Assembly (NCBI GenBank): GCA_045630965.1
Contig: JAZQTU010000009.1
Coordinates: 1-42,738 of the forward strand
Reading direction: 5' to 3'
Length of the DNA: 42,738 nucleotides
From: HGM04593 sp045630965
GTDB lineage: Bacteria; Bacteroidota; Bacteroidia; Bacteroidales; Bacteroidaceae
The position numbers and the translations under genes were made by a program. The notes below the pieces were generated by a model. That model was given only the letters and a program-made list of their open reading frames with translations. It had not been told where the DNA came from and ran no database searches. This document shows positions 23,619-32,378 of the stretch, one piece after another; the stretch's first letter is position 1, and the number at the start of each line of letters is the position of its first letter.

Positions 23619-24812
23619 TTATTTAAGCTTTGCAAGAGCCTCCTTGATGCGGCGTATTGCTTCAATAATATTTTCATCGCTTGTTGCGTAACTCATTCTG
23701 AAGCATTCAGGAGCGCCGAACGATGTTCCACCAACGGCTGCTACATGAGCCTCTGTCAACAAGTACATAGCAAGATCATCACTATTGTTGATAACTGTAT
23801 CTCCATAGCTCTTTCCATAGAATGAATCGCATTTTGGGAAGAGATAGAATGCTCCTTCAGGAACGTTTACTTCAAGGCCTGGAATCTCTTTTGCTAGTTT
23901 GACTATAAGGTCACGACGGCGTTGGAAAGCCTTACGCATCTCCTCTACCGGTTCCTGTGAACCTGTATATGCTTCAAGAGATGCCATCTGTGATACAGAG
24001 CAAGGTCCACTAGTGTATTGTCCCTGTAGCTTGTTACAGCCTTTTACAATCCATTCCGCAGCAGCAAGATAACCTATGCGCCAGCCTGTCATGGCATATG
24101 CTTTTGAGACACCGTTGATAATTATTACACGCTCTCTTATTTCTTCGAACTGTGCAATACTTTCATGTTTGCCTACATAGCTTATATGTTCATATATCTC
24201 ATCGGCAACAACATATATATTAGGATATTTTGTAAGAACATCGGCAAGATCCTTCAACTCCTCTTTTGTATAAACAGAACCTGTAGGGTTCGAAGGTGAG
24301 CAAAGTATGAGCATCTTTGTCTTTGGTGTAATGGCAGCTTCGAGCTGTGCACCTGTTATCTTGAAGTTCTGTTCAATACCTGCTCTTACAATTACAGGAT
24401 TACCGTCAGCGAGTTTTACCATGTCTGGGTAGCTTACCCAATATGGAGCTGGTACAATAACCTCATCACCTGGGTTTACTAAAGCCATAATAGCGTTGCA
24501 AACAGCCTGTTTTGCACCATTTGATACTGAAATCTGTGTCTCCTTAAATTCAAGTCCATTCTCATTTTTAAGTTTCTCAACAATAGCCTTACGCAATGAT
24601 GGGTAGCCAGGTACTGGTGAATAGCGTGACCAGTTATCATCAATAGCCTGCTTTGCTGCAGCCTTGATTGCATCGGGAGTATTGAAATCAGGTTCTCCAA
24701 CACTCATGTTGATAACATCTACGCCTTGTGCTTTCAACTCCTGGCTTTTCTGTGACATAGCCAATGTTGCCGATGGCGCCAATCGGTTTACGCGATCTGA
24801 TAATTGATTCAT
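23619..24812 (-). CDS. Pyridoxal-phosphate aminotransferase, aspartate aminotransferase type
   Basis: This 397-residue class I aminotransferase has fold-type I motifs. These are SVGEPDFNTPDAIK at the N-terminus, SNGAKQAVCNAIMALVNPGDEVI, the substrate-side SPSNPTGSVY, DEIYEHISY, and the PLP lysine in NGVSKAYAMTGWRIGY. The C-terminal Arg of the substrate site lies in ECFRMSYATS. It most likely converts aspartate and 2-oxoglutarate to oxaloacetate and glutamate. Related subgroup members also act on prephenate or aromatic amino acids, so specificity is inferred. It is the last gene of the lptFG-ribBA-aminotransferase group, 17 bases after ribBA. Confidence 0.92.
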   Translation of the reverse strand: MNQLSDRVNRLAPSATLAMSQKSQELKAQGVDVINMSVGEPDFNTPDAIKAAAKQAIDDNWSRYSPVPGYPSLRKAIVEKLKNENGLEFKETQISVSNGAKQAVCNAIMALVNPGDEVIVPAPYWVSYPDMVKLADGNPVIVRAGIEQNFKITGAQLEAAITPKTKMLILCSPSNPTGSVYTKEELKDLADVLTKYPNIYVVADEIYEHISYVGKHESIAQFEEIRERVIIINGVSKAYAMTGWRIGYLAAAEWIVKGCNKLQGQYTSGPCSVSQMASLEAYTGSQEPVEEMRKAFQRRRDLIVKLAKEIPGLEVNVPEGAFYLFPKCDSFYGKSYGDTVINNSDDLAMYLLTEAHVAAVGGTSFGAPECFRMSYATSDENIIEAIRRIKEALAKLK

Positions 24813-24829
24813 ATAATAATATTTATATC

Positions 24830-26047
24830 TTAATCTTTTTTGAAATGTAGTGTATGTCCCATTCTGTCAGCCTTTGTATGAAGGTAACGTGAATTGTATT
24901 TATTTGGTTCTATTTCAATGCTTATGTTTTCTGTTATTGTAAGTCCATAACTTTCAAGTCCTATTCTCTTAACAGGATTGTTTGTTATAAGACGCATTTT
25001 ATGTACTCCTATCTTACGGAGTATCTCTGCGCCTACTCCATAATCCCTTTCATCAGCTTTGAATCCAAGACAAAGGTTGGCATCAACAGTGTCCATACCC
25101 TCTTCCTGTAGTTTGTATGCACGCATCTTGTTCATAAGACCAATGCCTCTACCCTCCTGATTGAGATATACAATAACACCCTTTCCGGTCTTTTCAATGA
25201 GTTTCATTGCTTCATGAAGCTGTGCTCCACAATCGCAACGTTGAGAACCCAGAATATCACCAGTCATACATGACGAGTGTACACGTACAGGGATAGCTTC
25301 ATCTTCACTCCATTCACCTTTTATAAGTGCAAGGTGTTCAAGACCATTTGATTTCTGACGGAACGGTATAAGGCGGAAATGGCCAAATTCAGTAGGCATG
25401 TCAACTTCTTCCCCTTTTTCAACAAGTGATTCCAATCTAAGACGATATTCAATCAGGTCTTTAATTGATATTATGCTGAAATTATTCTCTTTTGCAATCT
25501 CTATGAGCTGTGGCATGCGTGCCATAGTTCCATCTTCATTCATTATCTCAATAAGTGCAGCTGCCGGGTAAAGACCTGCAAGGCGCGCAAGGTCAATACT
25601 TGCCTCTGTATGTCCTGCACGACGCAAAACTCCATTATCCTGAGCATACAGCGGGTTGATATGTCCCGGGCGGGCGAATGTTTCCGGTTTGCTTGTTGGG
25701 TCAGCAAGAGCTTTTATTGTTGCAGCTCTGTCTGCTGTAGATACACCGGTAGTACAACCTTCAACCTTGTCTACTGTAACAGTAAAAGGAGTACCCAACA
25801 AACTGGTATTTGAACTTACCTGTGGTTCAAGCTGCAGTTCTTTGCAACGTGAAAGTGTTATAGGTGCACAAAGAACTCCCCTACCATTCTTAAGCATGAA
25901 GTTTACAGTATCAGGAGTAATCTTTTCTGCAGCTACAATAAAATCACCTTCATTCTCCCTATCCTCGTCATCTACAACAATGACAATTTTTCCCTCTCTG
26001 AAATCATCAAGGGCTTCTTCAATAGTATTTAGTTTGAAATTCTCCAT
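24830..26047 (-). CDS. ribBA: Bifunctional DHBP synthase / GTP cyclohydrolase II
   Basis: This 405-residue enzyme starts both branches of riboflavin synthesis. The N-terminal 200 residues form 3,4-dihydroxy-2-butanone-4-phosphate synthase, with DDEDRENEGDF and RRAGHTEASIDLARLAGL. The C-terminal half is GTP cyclohydrolase II, with three zinc-binding cysteines in CMTGDILGSQRCDCGAQL, and EGRGIGLMNKMRAY. Both active sites appear complete. No FMN riboswitch precedes it: the gap to the upstream gene is only 5 bases, so it is read from the lptFG transcript. Confidence 0.97.
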   Translation of the reverse strand: MENFKLNTIEEALDDFREGKIVIVVDDEDRENEGDFIVAAEKITPDTVNFMLKNGRGVLCAPITLSRCKELQLEPQVSSNTSLLGTPFTVTVDKVEGCTTGVSTADRAATIKALADPTSKPETFARPGHINPLYAQDNGVLRRAGHTEASIDLARLAGLYPAAALIEIMNEDGTMARMPQLIEIAKENNFSIISIKDLIEYRLRLESLVEKGEEVDMPTEFGHFRLIPFRQKSNGLEHLALIKGEWSEDEAIPVRVHSSCMTGDILGSQRCDCGAQLHEAMKLIEKTGKGVIVYLNQEGRGIGLMNKMRAYKLQEEGMDTVDANLCLGFKADERDYGVGAEILRKIGVHKMRLITNNPVKRIGLESYGLTITENISIEIEPNKYNSRYLHTKADRMGHTLHFKKD

Positions 26048-26052
26048 TATGG

Positions 26053-27963
26053 TTATATAAGATTTTGCTTTTTGAATATGTTTATAATGTTTTTAATAGT
26101 AATTTCAGTATTTATCAAGTTCTTGAATAAACGTACTCTGAACACCATTGCACGAAGATATATAAATATTCCCAAAGGAAACACAACTATAGACAATATA
26201 TTTAACCATGCTTTGTTGAATGGTGAATATATAGCTCCTATAGTAAGTACAGGGAACTCATTCAATGTTGTGATAATCTCTCTTTTTCTGCTGTTTCCAA
26301 GTATATCTATAACAGTTTCCAATCTCTCATTAATGCTTTCAAGCCTTCTGTTATCAGTATCAAAGAAAACGCTTTTTACAGCAGGTAAAGTATTCAGTTT
26401 GTACAAGCTCTTGTATTCAGTTATCTCATTATAGAGTTCTTCGAGTGTATTTGTACAATTTTGATAATCGGGATTTTCTATTACAACCTCCTTTACTGTT
26501 ATATTGCGTTTTTCGGGTATGGCAAACAACATTCTAAAGAATGCCTTTATGGCATCTGAGTTGAATATTCCTGAATCCTTGTTTGCGTGATAAGTAAAGA
26601 AAAGCCCGAGAGGTGTAAGTACCATGGTGCTTAACCATGCTCCAAACCATGGATGCCACTCTCCTTCGCGTGCCATTTTTGCACCCGATGTAGTGAATAT
26701 ATAGTATAGTATAAATGTTGCTACAGATATTAGTACAGGGTATCCTAATCCACCTTTACGTACAATAGCACCGAGTGGTGCTCCTATAAAGAAGAATACA
26801 AGACAGCCAAGTGCAAGGGTAAATTTTTCCCAGAATGATATCTTGTGCCTGTTCAGGTCTTTATCAAGTGAACGCATTATATTGCTCTTGATTTCATAAT
26901 CGACCTTTATTTGATTAACCTTGTTTAATTGTGAACGTTTCCAGGCAATCTTGGAGTTTTTTGTAGCCACATTGAAAATGCTGTCAACATTTATATGGTA
27001 TATATTCTCCCTTTTCATCTGGATAGTATCACTTGCTGTAAATTTCAGACGTGCTTTATATGTGGATCTTAAAACATTGTTCCAGTTCTGTTGTCCAACA
27101 CTGTCATTGGCAAGTGTAAGAGAATCTATAGAAGAGTTTAATTGTTTTATATTCTTGCTGGCAGCATTTGATTTGATAAAATCGGCATCTTTCATTTCAA
27201 AACCGCCTTCAATACCTATAAGCACCTCTTTTCTTTTGAATGTCTCACGTCGGTAAGGTCTGTTCTGTTTTTTTGTCTGCTGATCGGTAAGGTTTGAGAA
27301 CTGTTCACCAGAGTATAGGGCCATTATCATCAGTTTGTTGTCGCTGGTGTTAATTATTTCTGCAGAATCAGAAACAAGTATATTTGCGTTGTCAAACCCT
27401 GATGACATGTCATAGATAACAACATTATGAAGTATTCCAGTCTCCTTGTCTTTATGCTCTACATAAATGTTGTATCCTTCAATACCATTGTAAAATATAC
27501 CTTCGGGGATTTCGCTTTCCGGTGATGACTGTTTTATCGAGTACATCATCGTGTATAATTTCATCTGTGCATATGGGCTTACAACATTTTGGAAGTAGAA
27601 TGATACACCGCTAAGTATAGTGCAGCATACTATCAGTGGAGCCATTATACGCAACAGAGGAATACCAGCAGCTTTCATTGCAAGCAGTTCTAGTTTTTCA
27701 CCAAAATTGCCGAATGTCATCAATGCTGCAAGCAGTATTGACAAAGGAAGTGATTGCGAAACAAGAGTTATTGAACCGTATGCAAAGAATTTTGCAAGTA
27801 TGATAACATCTATACCCTTTTCAACAAAGTCATCGACCCACATCCATAACAGCTGCATTATGAATATGAATAGGCATATAAAGAAAGTACCCAAAAGATT
27901 ACTTATAAAAGTCTTTATTATGAAAAAATCCATTTTCTTTATATGTAACCAGGGTATTTTCAT
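26053..27963 (-). CDS. LptF/LptG family permease with C-terminal extension
   Basis: This 636-residue inner-membrane protein belongs to the YjgP/YjgQ family, the permease half of the Lpt exporter that pulls lipopolysaccharide towards the outer membrane. The N-terminal three helices contain the family motif GEKLELLAMKAAGIPLLRIM, the coupling region for the LptB ATPase. A periplasmic beta-jellyroll-like domain spans about 120-370. Three more helices follow, with FFIGAPLGAIVRKGGLG. About 160 further residues, with another hydrophobic pair near 585-620, extend beyond the usual core of about 360-480. This large form is, to my knowledge, normal in Bacteroidales. It is first in the operon with ribBA and the aminotransferase. 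Confidence 0.9.
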   Translation of the reverse strand: MKIPWLHIKKMDFFIIKTFISNLLGTFFICLFIFIMQLLWMWVDDFVEKGIDVIILAKFFAYGSITLVSQSLPLSILLAALMTFGNFGEKLELLAMKAAGIPLLRIMAPLIVCCTILSGVSFYFQNVVSPYAQMKLYTMMYSIKQSSPESEIPEGIFYNGIEGYNIYVEHKDKETGILHNVVIYDMSSGFDNANILVSDSAEIINTSDNKLMIMALYSGEQFSNLTDQQTKKQNRPYRRETFKRKEVLIGIEGGFEMKDADFIKSNAASKNIKQLNSSIDSLTLANDSVGQQNWNNVLRSTYKARLKFTASDTIQMKRENIYHINVDSIFNVATKNSKIAWKRSQLNKVNQIKVDYEIKSNIMRSLDKDLNRHKISFWEKFTLALGCLVFFFIGAPLGAIVRKGGLGYPVLISVATFILYYIFTTSGAKMAREGEWHPWFGAWLSTMVLTPLGLFFTYHANKDSGIFNSDAIKAFFRMLFAIPEKRNITVKEVVIENPDYQNCTNTLEELYNEITEYKSLYKLNTLPAVKSVFFDTDNRRLESINERLETVIDILGNSRKREIITTLNEFPVLTIGAIYSPFNKAWLNILSIVVFPLGIFIYLRAMVFRVRLFKNLINTEITIKNIINIFKKQNLI

Positions 27964-28006
27964 AGTTTATTGTTGTATTTTATCGTGTCAAATGTATCCA
28001 TAAAGA

Positions 28007-28034
28007 AAAGCTACCTTTTTAGAGGTAGTTTTTC
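28007..28034 (-). terminator. Probable terminator of the START-like gene
   Basis: On the minus strand CTACCT (28028-28023) pairs with AGGTAG (28016-28011), with flanking A and T runs and a CTTTTCTTT tail. The stem is short, so this is moderate. It separates this gene from the lptFG operon, whose start is 98 bases downstream. Confidence 0.5.
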
Positions 28035-28061
28035 TGAACAAAGTTAGTATAAAATGATTGA

Positions 28062-28445
28062 TTACATACCCGACTGACGTCTCAAATTTTCAATTTGAGA
28101 GTCCCAAAGGTCTTTTTGGTCTTCAATTTCGTCTTTGTCAGCAAAATCTGTGACTTCAAGAGTATGTTCCCTTGTCATTTCATTATATGCTATTCTCATC
28201 TCGAAATATGTATTGTGACTCTCATCATCCCATCTGAATTTCACATACACTCCATTTCTCTGTGCAACAAGGTGGGCAACCCTCTTTTCGGTCTTTCCCC
28301 AATAAAAAGTAAATGTACGTTCGATATTTTCCACTCTATCGGCAAACCATGGTGACAACCCCGATGATGTACCAATATAACTCCAAATCATAGAAGCACT
28401 GCCTTTCAATGGATATTCTATATAAATCTTTTCTTTGCTCATCAT
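28062..28445 (-). CDS. START-like domain protein
   Basis: This 127-residue soluble protein has the pattern of the small START/SRPBCC-like family found across Bacteroidetes. It opens with EYPLKGSASMIWSYIGTSSG, followed by the conserved LSPWFADRV and a WDDESHNTYFEMRI strand region. A long amphipathic C-terminal helix (DQKDLWDSQIENLRR) closes it. The fold is a helix-grip cup that binds hydrophobic ligands, but no ligand or function is known for this family. Two adjacent ATG codons (28445 and 28442) are equally possible starts. It is preceded by a 225-base gap shared with the divergent tRNA gene. Confidence 0.78.
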   Translation of the reverse strand: MMSKEKIYIEYPLKGSASMIWSYIGTSSGLSPWFADRVENIERTFTFYWGKTEKRVAHLVAQRNGVYVKFRWDDESHNTYFEMRIAYNEMTREHTLEVTDFADKDEIEDQKDLWDSQIENLRRQSGM

Positions 28446-28622
28446 AAATATGAATTATGAATGGGTAAGTATAAGTACTTGTATATCAGTTGCAAGATAT
28501 ATATTATAAATTGAAATTCAAAAAATAATATATGTTTTTCACTTTTTTCAACATCTTTATAAACAAAAACAGTGCTCAAATAGTTCTTTTTGAATATTTT
28601 TTGATGAAAATTTGCAAAATGC

Positions 28623-28653
28623 TTGCCATATTCAAATTATAAATATATCTTTG
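28623..28653 (+). promoter_or_regulatory. Promoter of the tRNA gene
   Basis: TTG (28623-28625), a 20-base spacer and TATCTTTG (28646-28653) fit the Bacteroidales consensus exactly. The predicted start of transcription is within about 10 bases of the mature tRNA 5' end. A TTTTCAACA motif lies upstream at 28545-28553. Confidence 0.75.
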
Positions 28654-28670
28654 CACCGCAAAAATGCAAT

Positions 28671-28744
28671 GGCGAGATAGCTCAGCTGGTTAGAGCGCAT
28701 GATTCATAATCATGAGGTCCCCGGTTCAATCCCGGGTCTCGCTA
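28671..28744 (+). tRNA. tRNA with CAT anticodon (elongator Met, or Ile2 if lysidine-modified)
   Basis: A full cloverleaf can be drawn. The acceptor GGCGAGA (28671-28677) pairs with TCTCGCT (28737-28743). The D arm is GCTC/GAGC, the anticodon stem CATGA/TCATG and the loop TTCATAA, with CAT at 28705-28707. The T arm is CCCGG-TTCAATC-CCGGG and the discriminator is A at 28744. The terminal pair is G1-U72, a wobble, so it is not an initiator (which has a C1-A72 mismatch and GGG/CCC anticodon stem). CCA is not encoded. The D arm and anticodon loop look like elongator Met, but Ile2 has the same unmodified anticodon. Confidence 0.9.
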
Positions 28745-28750
28745 CTGAAG

Positions 28751-28783
28751 CGGAGAAAGTTGAAAAACTCTCTCCGTTTTCTG
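28751..28783 (+). terminator. Terminator after the tRNA
   Basis: CGGAGAAAGTT (28751-28761) pairs with AACTCTCTCCG (28766-28776) with one mismatch across a GAAA tetraloop, followed by TTTTCTGTTTT. Confidence 0.82.
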
Positions 28784-28931
28784 TTTTATATGATAAATGA
28801 TATATTTTTATTGGTGGGGATTGAATTATTTACTAAATTGCAAGCCAATTAATTATTAAATTTTTTATAATTTTCAAAAATTGATTTTACATATATAAAA
28901 CAATAATTAAAATTTACTAAACAAAAAGAAT

Positions 28932-29375
28932 ATGAAAAGGTATTTGCTTACATTTTTCCTCGTGTTTTGTGCATTGACCTCTTTTGCACAGTCCCATAGA
29001 TACTATTGTGAAATCAAGGGTTATGAAAAGGGGTTGACATCTAACTACAAAGTGATTTTTGATTTCGGACAGAAAGTTTCTCAATCTGCATGGAATAAAA
29101 AGAGTCATAAACTGAAATTCGTTGATGAGAATGGTAAGAAAATCAAGTTCAAAAGTGTTATAGATGCTGCGAACTTTATGTCAGAAAGAGGCTGGTTCTT
29201 GCAGGAGGCATATTCTGCACCATATTCATCAAGTAAATCTCTTAAACATTGGGTTTTCTATAAGGAAGCAAGTAATCTTGATGAGGTAAAGGACGGTTTC
29301 TTGAGAAAAAAGGATTACAGAAAGTTGAAGAGAGAGGAAAAGGCTGCTAAAAAGAGTAGTGCAAATAAAAAATAA
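28932..29375 (+). CDS. Small secreted protein of unknown function
   Basis: This 147-residue protein is not one I recognise. It has a clear signal peptide (MKRYLLTFFLVFCALTSFAQ, cleavage near residue 20). The middle, about residues 23-115, carries Tyr/Phe/Trp-rich strands (YYCEIKGYEKG, KVIFDFGQ, ANFMSERGWFLQEAYSA, HWVFYKEA). A strongly basic, Lys-rich tail ends it (KKDYRKLKREEKAAKKSSANKK), as if predicted to contact nucleic acid, phosphate or the cell surface. It stands alone between a tRNA and convergent polA, with its own terminator. The leader is very AT-rich and I cannot place a confident promoter. Confidence 0.72.
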   Translation: MKRYLLTFFLVFCALTSFAQSHRYYCEIKGYEKGLTSNYKVIFDFGQKVSQSAWNKKSHKLKFVDENGKKIKFKSVIDAANFMSERGWFLQEAYSAPYSSSKSLKHWVFYKEASNLDEVKDGFLRKKDYRKLKREEKAAKKSSANKK

Positions 29376-29383
29376 GATTCATT

Positions 29384-29423
29384 AAAATAATATAGGCAAC
29401 CATTTGGTTGCCTATATTATTTT
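29384..29423. terminator. Bidirectional terminator between secreted protein gene and polA
   Basis: A perfect 18-bp stem (29384-29401 with 29406-29423) closes a 4-base ATTT loop. It contains AGGCAACC/GGTTGCCT and overlaps the polA stop codon. Confidence 0.9.
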
Positions 29424-32253
29424 AATGTGCTTCTAACCAATTGTTTCCCCAGCCGTAGTCGGCAATGAGAGGAACACTCATGGCAAATGCATTCTGCATC
29501 TCTTCTACAACAAGTATTTGTAGTGCATCCCGTTCTTCCGGTACTACATTAAAGTTTAATTCGTCATGCACCTGAAGTATCATTGTAGAGCGCATCTTCT
29601 CTTTTTTCATTCTTTGGTAGATATTTATCATAGCTACCTTGATTATATCGGCCGCACTACCCTGTATCGGTGCATTTACAGCATTTCTTTCGGCGTATCC
29701 GCGTACTACCGCATTGTGTGAATTTATATCTGGCAAGTAGCGTTTGCGATGGAATATTGTCTCTACATACCCGTTGGCTTTTGCTTCTTGTTTACACTTT
29801 TCTATATATTCATACACGCCTTTGTATGTATCAAAATAGTTCTCGATAAGTTCTTTGGCTTCGCGTCTGTCAACGTTCATCCTTTCAGCAAGCCCAAATA
29901 CAGATATTCCGTATATTATACCAAAATTGGCAACCTTTGCTTTTCTGCGTTCGTCTTTTGTTACCTCTTCTATCGGTTTCTTGTATATTTTGGCAGCTGT
30001 GGCTGCGTGGATGTCATATCCGCTACGGAAATCGTCAATCATATTCTTATCTCCGCTAAGGTGGGCCATTATACGCAGTTCTATCTGTGAGTAGTCAGCC
30101 GACAGGAACAGACATCCGTTATCGGGTACAAAAGCCTTTCGTACCTCTTTGCCGTCTTCATCGCGTATTGGAATGTTCTGCAGGTTGGGATTGCTTGAAC
30201 TCAATCTACCTGTGGCCGTCACTGTCTGGTTGTACGATGTATGTATTTTTCCGCTATTTGCATTTACAAGCGAAGGTAGTGCATCGATATATGTACTTAG
30301 CAGTTTCTTAAGTCCTCGGTATTGTAGAATATTTTTTACAATAGGGTGGCGGTTCTGCAACTGTGCAAGTACCTCTTCCGATGTCACAAATTGTCCGGTC
30401 TTTGTCTTCTTGGGTTTTTCTACAATCTTAAGTTTTCCGAACAAAATATCGCCGACTTGTCGTGGTGATGCAATGTTGAACGCTTCTCCGGCAAGTGAAT
30501 ATATTTTTTCTTCAATTTCTGTAAGACGTTTACCGAATAGGGTGGAGGTCTCCTTCAAAGCGGCGGTATCAATGCGTGCTCCATTCCTTTCCATGTATGC
30601 AAGTACTGGAACCAATGGCATCTCTATGTTGTAAAAGAGTTCTTCAAGCCCTTCTTGCTTGATCTCCTTTTCAAGAATATTTTTCAGTTTCAGTGTAACA
30701 TCGGCATCCTCACATGCGTAATCGCAAATTCTTTCAGGTGCAATGTCGCGCATGTTCTTTTGTGTCTTTCCTTTCTCACCAATGAGTTCCTCAATTTTTA
30801 TTGTGTCATAATTGAGGTAAATCTCGGCGAGGTAGTCCATTCCATGATATAGTTCTGGTTGAAGAACATAATGGGCTATCATTGTATCGAAAAGTCTTCC
30901 TCTTACTTCAATTCCATAGTTGGCAAGAATTGTTATATCGTATTTTATATTCTGTCCAACTTTTTCTGTCTCTTCATTTTCAAAAATTTCTCTGAACAAT
31001 TCAAGTCGGGTAGTGGCATCTTCTCTTTTTGCCGGCATTGGTATGTAAAATGCTTCACCCTCCTTGACCGACAGGCTTAATCCTACAATTTCAGCATCAA
31101 GTGCATTGGTACTTGTTGTTTCTGTATCAAAGCATACAGTTTTGTAATTTTTTACAGCAAGGATTAAATTGTATATATCTTCCTCTGTATCAACGAGTTT
31201 ATAGGTGTGTTCAACCTCTTTTAAGCTCAAATGGCTCGAATTTTTTTCTTCACCTGTATTATCGGTCGCAAAAAAATCAAAGAGAGAGCCTTGTATTGCT
31301 TCATTTTGCACAGTTTTTTTTGTGGCTCCTGTTGCCGGCTGTTTTGTCTCTGTTACAAACTCATCAAAGAGTGACGGTGCTTGTTGGTTTTTCTTTACTC
31401 TCTCCTTTAATGCGCGAAGTTCATAAAAGTCGAAAAGTCTGGTAAGCTCATCATCGTTTACAGTTTCTCTTTTCAAGAGCTCCATGTCAAGTTCTATTGG
31501 AACATCGGTCTTGATAGTTGCAAGAAATTTGCTGAAATTTATTTTTTCTTTGTTTTCTTCAACTTTTGTCTTCAGGGCTCCTTTTAGCTTGTCTGTGTTT
31601 TCAAGCAGGTTTTCTATACTTCCGAATTCTGCTATAAGTTTTTGTGCAGTCTTTTCTCCAACACCAGGACATCCGGGTATATTGTCACTAGAGTCTCCCA
31701 TCAATCCCAAAAGATCAATCACCTGTAATGTGTTGTCAATACCGAATTTTTCTTTGACCCTTTCTACACCCATTACCTCAAACTCCTTGTCTCCATACTT
31801 TGGACGATATATGAATGTGGTGTCTGAAACAAGCTGTCCATAGTCTTTGTCCGGGGTCATCATATATGTTATAATTCCCCTTTTTTCCGCCTGTTTTGCC
31901 AATGTTCCTATAACGTCATCAGCCTCATAACCCGGAACTTCAAATATTGGTATATTGTATGCTTTGATAAACTCTTTTATAACTGGTACCGACTCTCTTA
32001 TAACTTCAGGTGTCTCTTCGCGTTGAGCCTTGTATTCCTCGTAGGCTTCGTGTCTGAATGTTGGACCTTTTGGGTCGAATGCAATACCGATATGTGTCGG
32101 GTTCTCCTTCTTAAGAACATCTTCAAGAGTATTTATAAAACCGAGAATAGCCGATGTGTTGAATCCTTTTGAATTTATTCTTGGGTTTTTTATAAGAGCA
32201 TAATATGCTCTGTATATAAGTGCGTATGCATCAAGCAAAAATAGTTTTTCCAT
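29422..32253 (-). CDS. polA: DNA polymerase I
   Basis: This 943-residue enzyme does gap filling and Okazaki-fragment maturation. The N-terminal 290 residues form the 5'-3' FEN-type nuclease (DAYALIYRAYYA, EADDVIGTLA, GDSSDNIPGCPGVGEKTA). The 3'-5' proofreading domain has all three exo motifs (CFDTETTS, NIKYDI, YACEDADVT), so proofreading is probably active, unlike in several other phyla. The polymerase domain shows motif A DYSQIELRIMAHLSGD, motif B KVANFGIIYGISVFGLAE and motif C QVHDEL. A low-complexity linker (about 300-340) joins the nuclease to the rest. It is divergent from the polyprenyl synthase gene. Confidence 0.97.
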   Translation of the reverse strand: MEKLFLLDAYALIYRAYYALIKNPRINSKGFNTSAILGFINTLEDVLKKENPTHIGIAFDPKGPTFRHEAYEEYKAQREETPEVIRESVPVIKEFIKAYNIPIFEVPGYEADDVIGTLAKQAEKRGIITYMMTPDKDYGQLVSDTTFIYRPKYGDKEFEVMGVERVKEKFGIDNTLQVIDLLGLMGDSSDNIPGCPGVGEKTAQKLIAEFGSIENLLENTDKLKGALKTKVEENKEKINFSKFLATIKTDVPIELDMELLKRETVNDDELTRLFDFYELRALKERVKKNQQAPSLFDEFVTETKQPATGATKKTVQNEAIQGSLFDFFATDNTGEEKNSSHLSLKEVEHTYKLVDTEEDIYNLILAVKNYKTVCFDTETTSTNALDAEIVGLSLSVKEGEAFYIPMPAKREDATTRLELFREIFENEETEKVGQNIKYDITILANYGIEVRGRLFDTMIAHYVLQPELYHGMDYLAEIYLNYDTIKIEELIGEKGKTQKNMRDIAPERICDYACEDADVTLKLKNILEKEIKQEGLEELFYNIEMPLVPVLAYMERNGARIDTAALKETSTLFGKRLTEIEEKIYSLAGEAFNIASPRQVGDILFGKLKIVEKPKKTKTGQFVTSEEVLAQLQNRHPIVKNILQYRGLKKLLSTYIDALPSLVNANSGKIHTSYNQTVTATGRLSSSNPNLQNIPIRDEDGKEVRKAFVPDNGCLFLSADYSQIELRIMAHLSGDKNMIDDFRSGYDIHAATAAKIYKKPIEEVTKDERRKAKVANFGIIYGISVFGLAERMNVDRREAKELIENYFDTYKGVYEYIEKCKQEAKANGYVETIFHRKRYLPDINSHNAVVRGYAERNAVNAPIQGSAADIIKVAMINIYQRMKKEKMRSTMILQVHDELNFNVVPEERDALQILVVEEMQNAFAMSVPLIADYGWGNNWLEAH

Positions 32254-32291
32254 AATCCATTGTTATATCTGTCTGTAAAAATACATAATTT

Positions 32292-32325
32292 TTGGCACTA
32301 TCCATATTCTTTTTTATTACTTTTG
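32292..32325 (+). promoter_or_regulatory. Promoter of the polyprenyl synthase gene
   Basis: TTG at 32292-32294 and TACTTTTG at 32318-32325 match both elements. The spacer of 23 is slightly longer than the usual 19-21. The start codon is about 54 bases beyond the -7 element. Confidence 0.5.
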
Positions 32326-32378
32326 CATACAATATACAGTAGGCGGATCTGTTTTTCCGTTGTAATAAAATATAGACC

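Noticed and set aside
24830..26047. FMN riboswitch before ribBA
   Set aside because: The gap to the upstream gene is 5 bases, leaving no room; none is seen before lptFG either.
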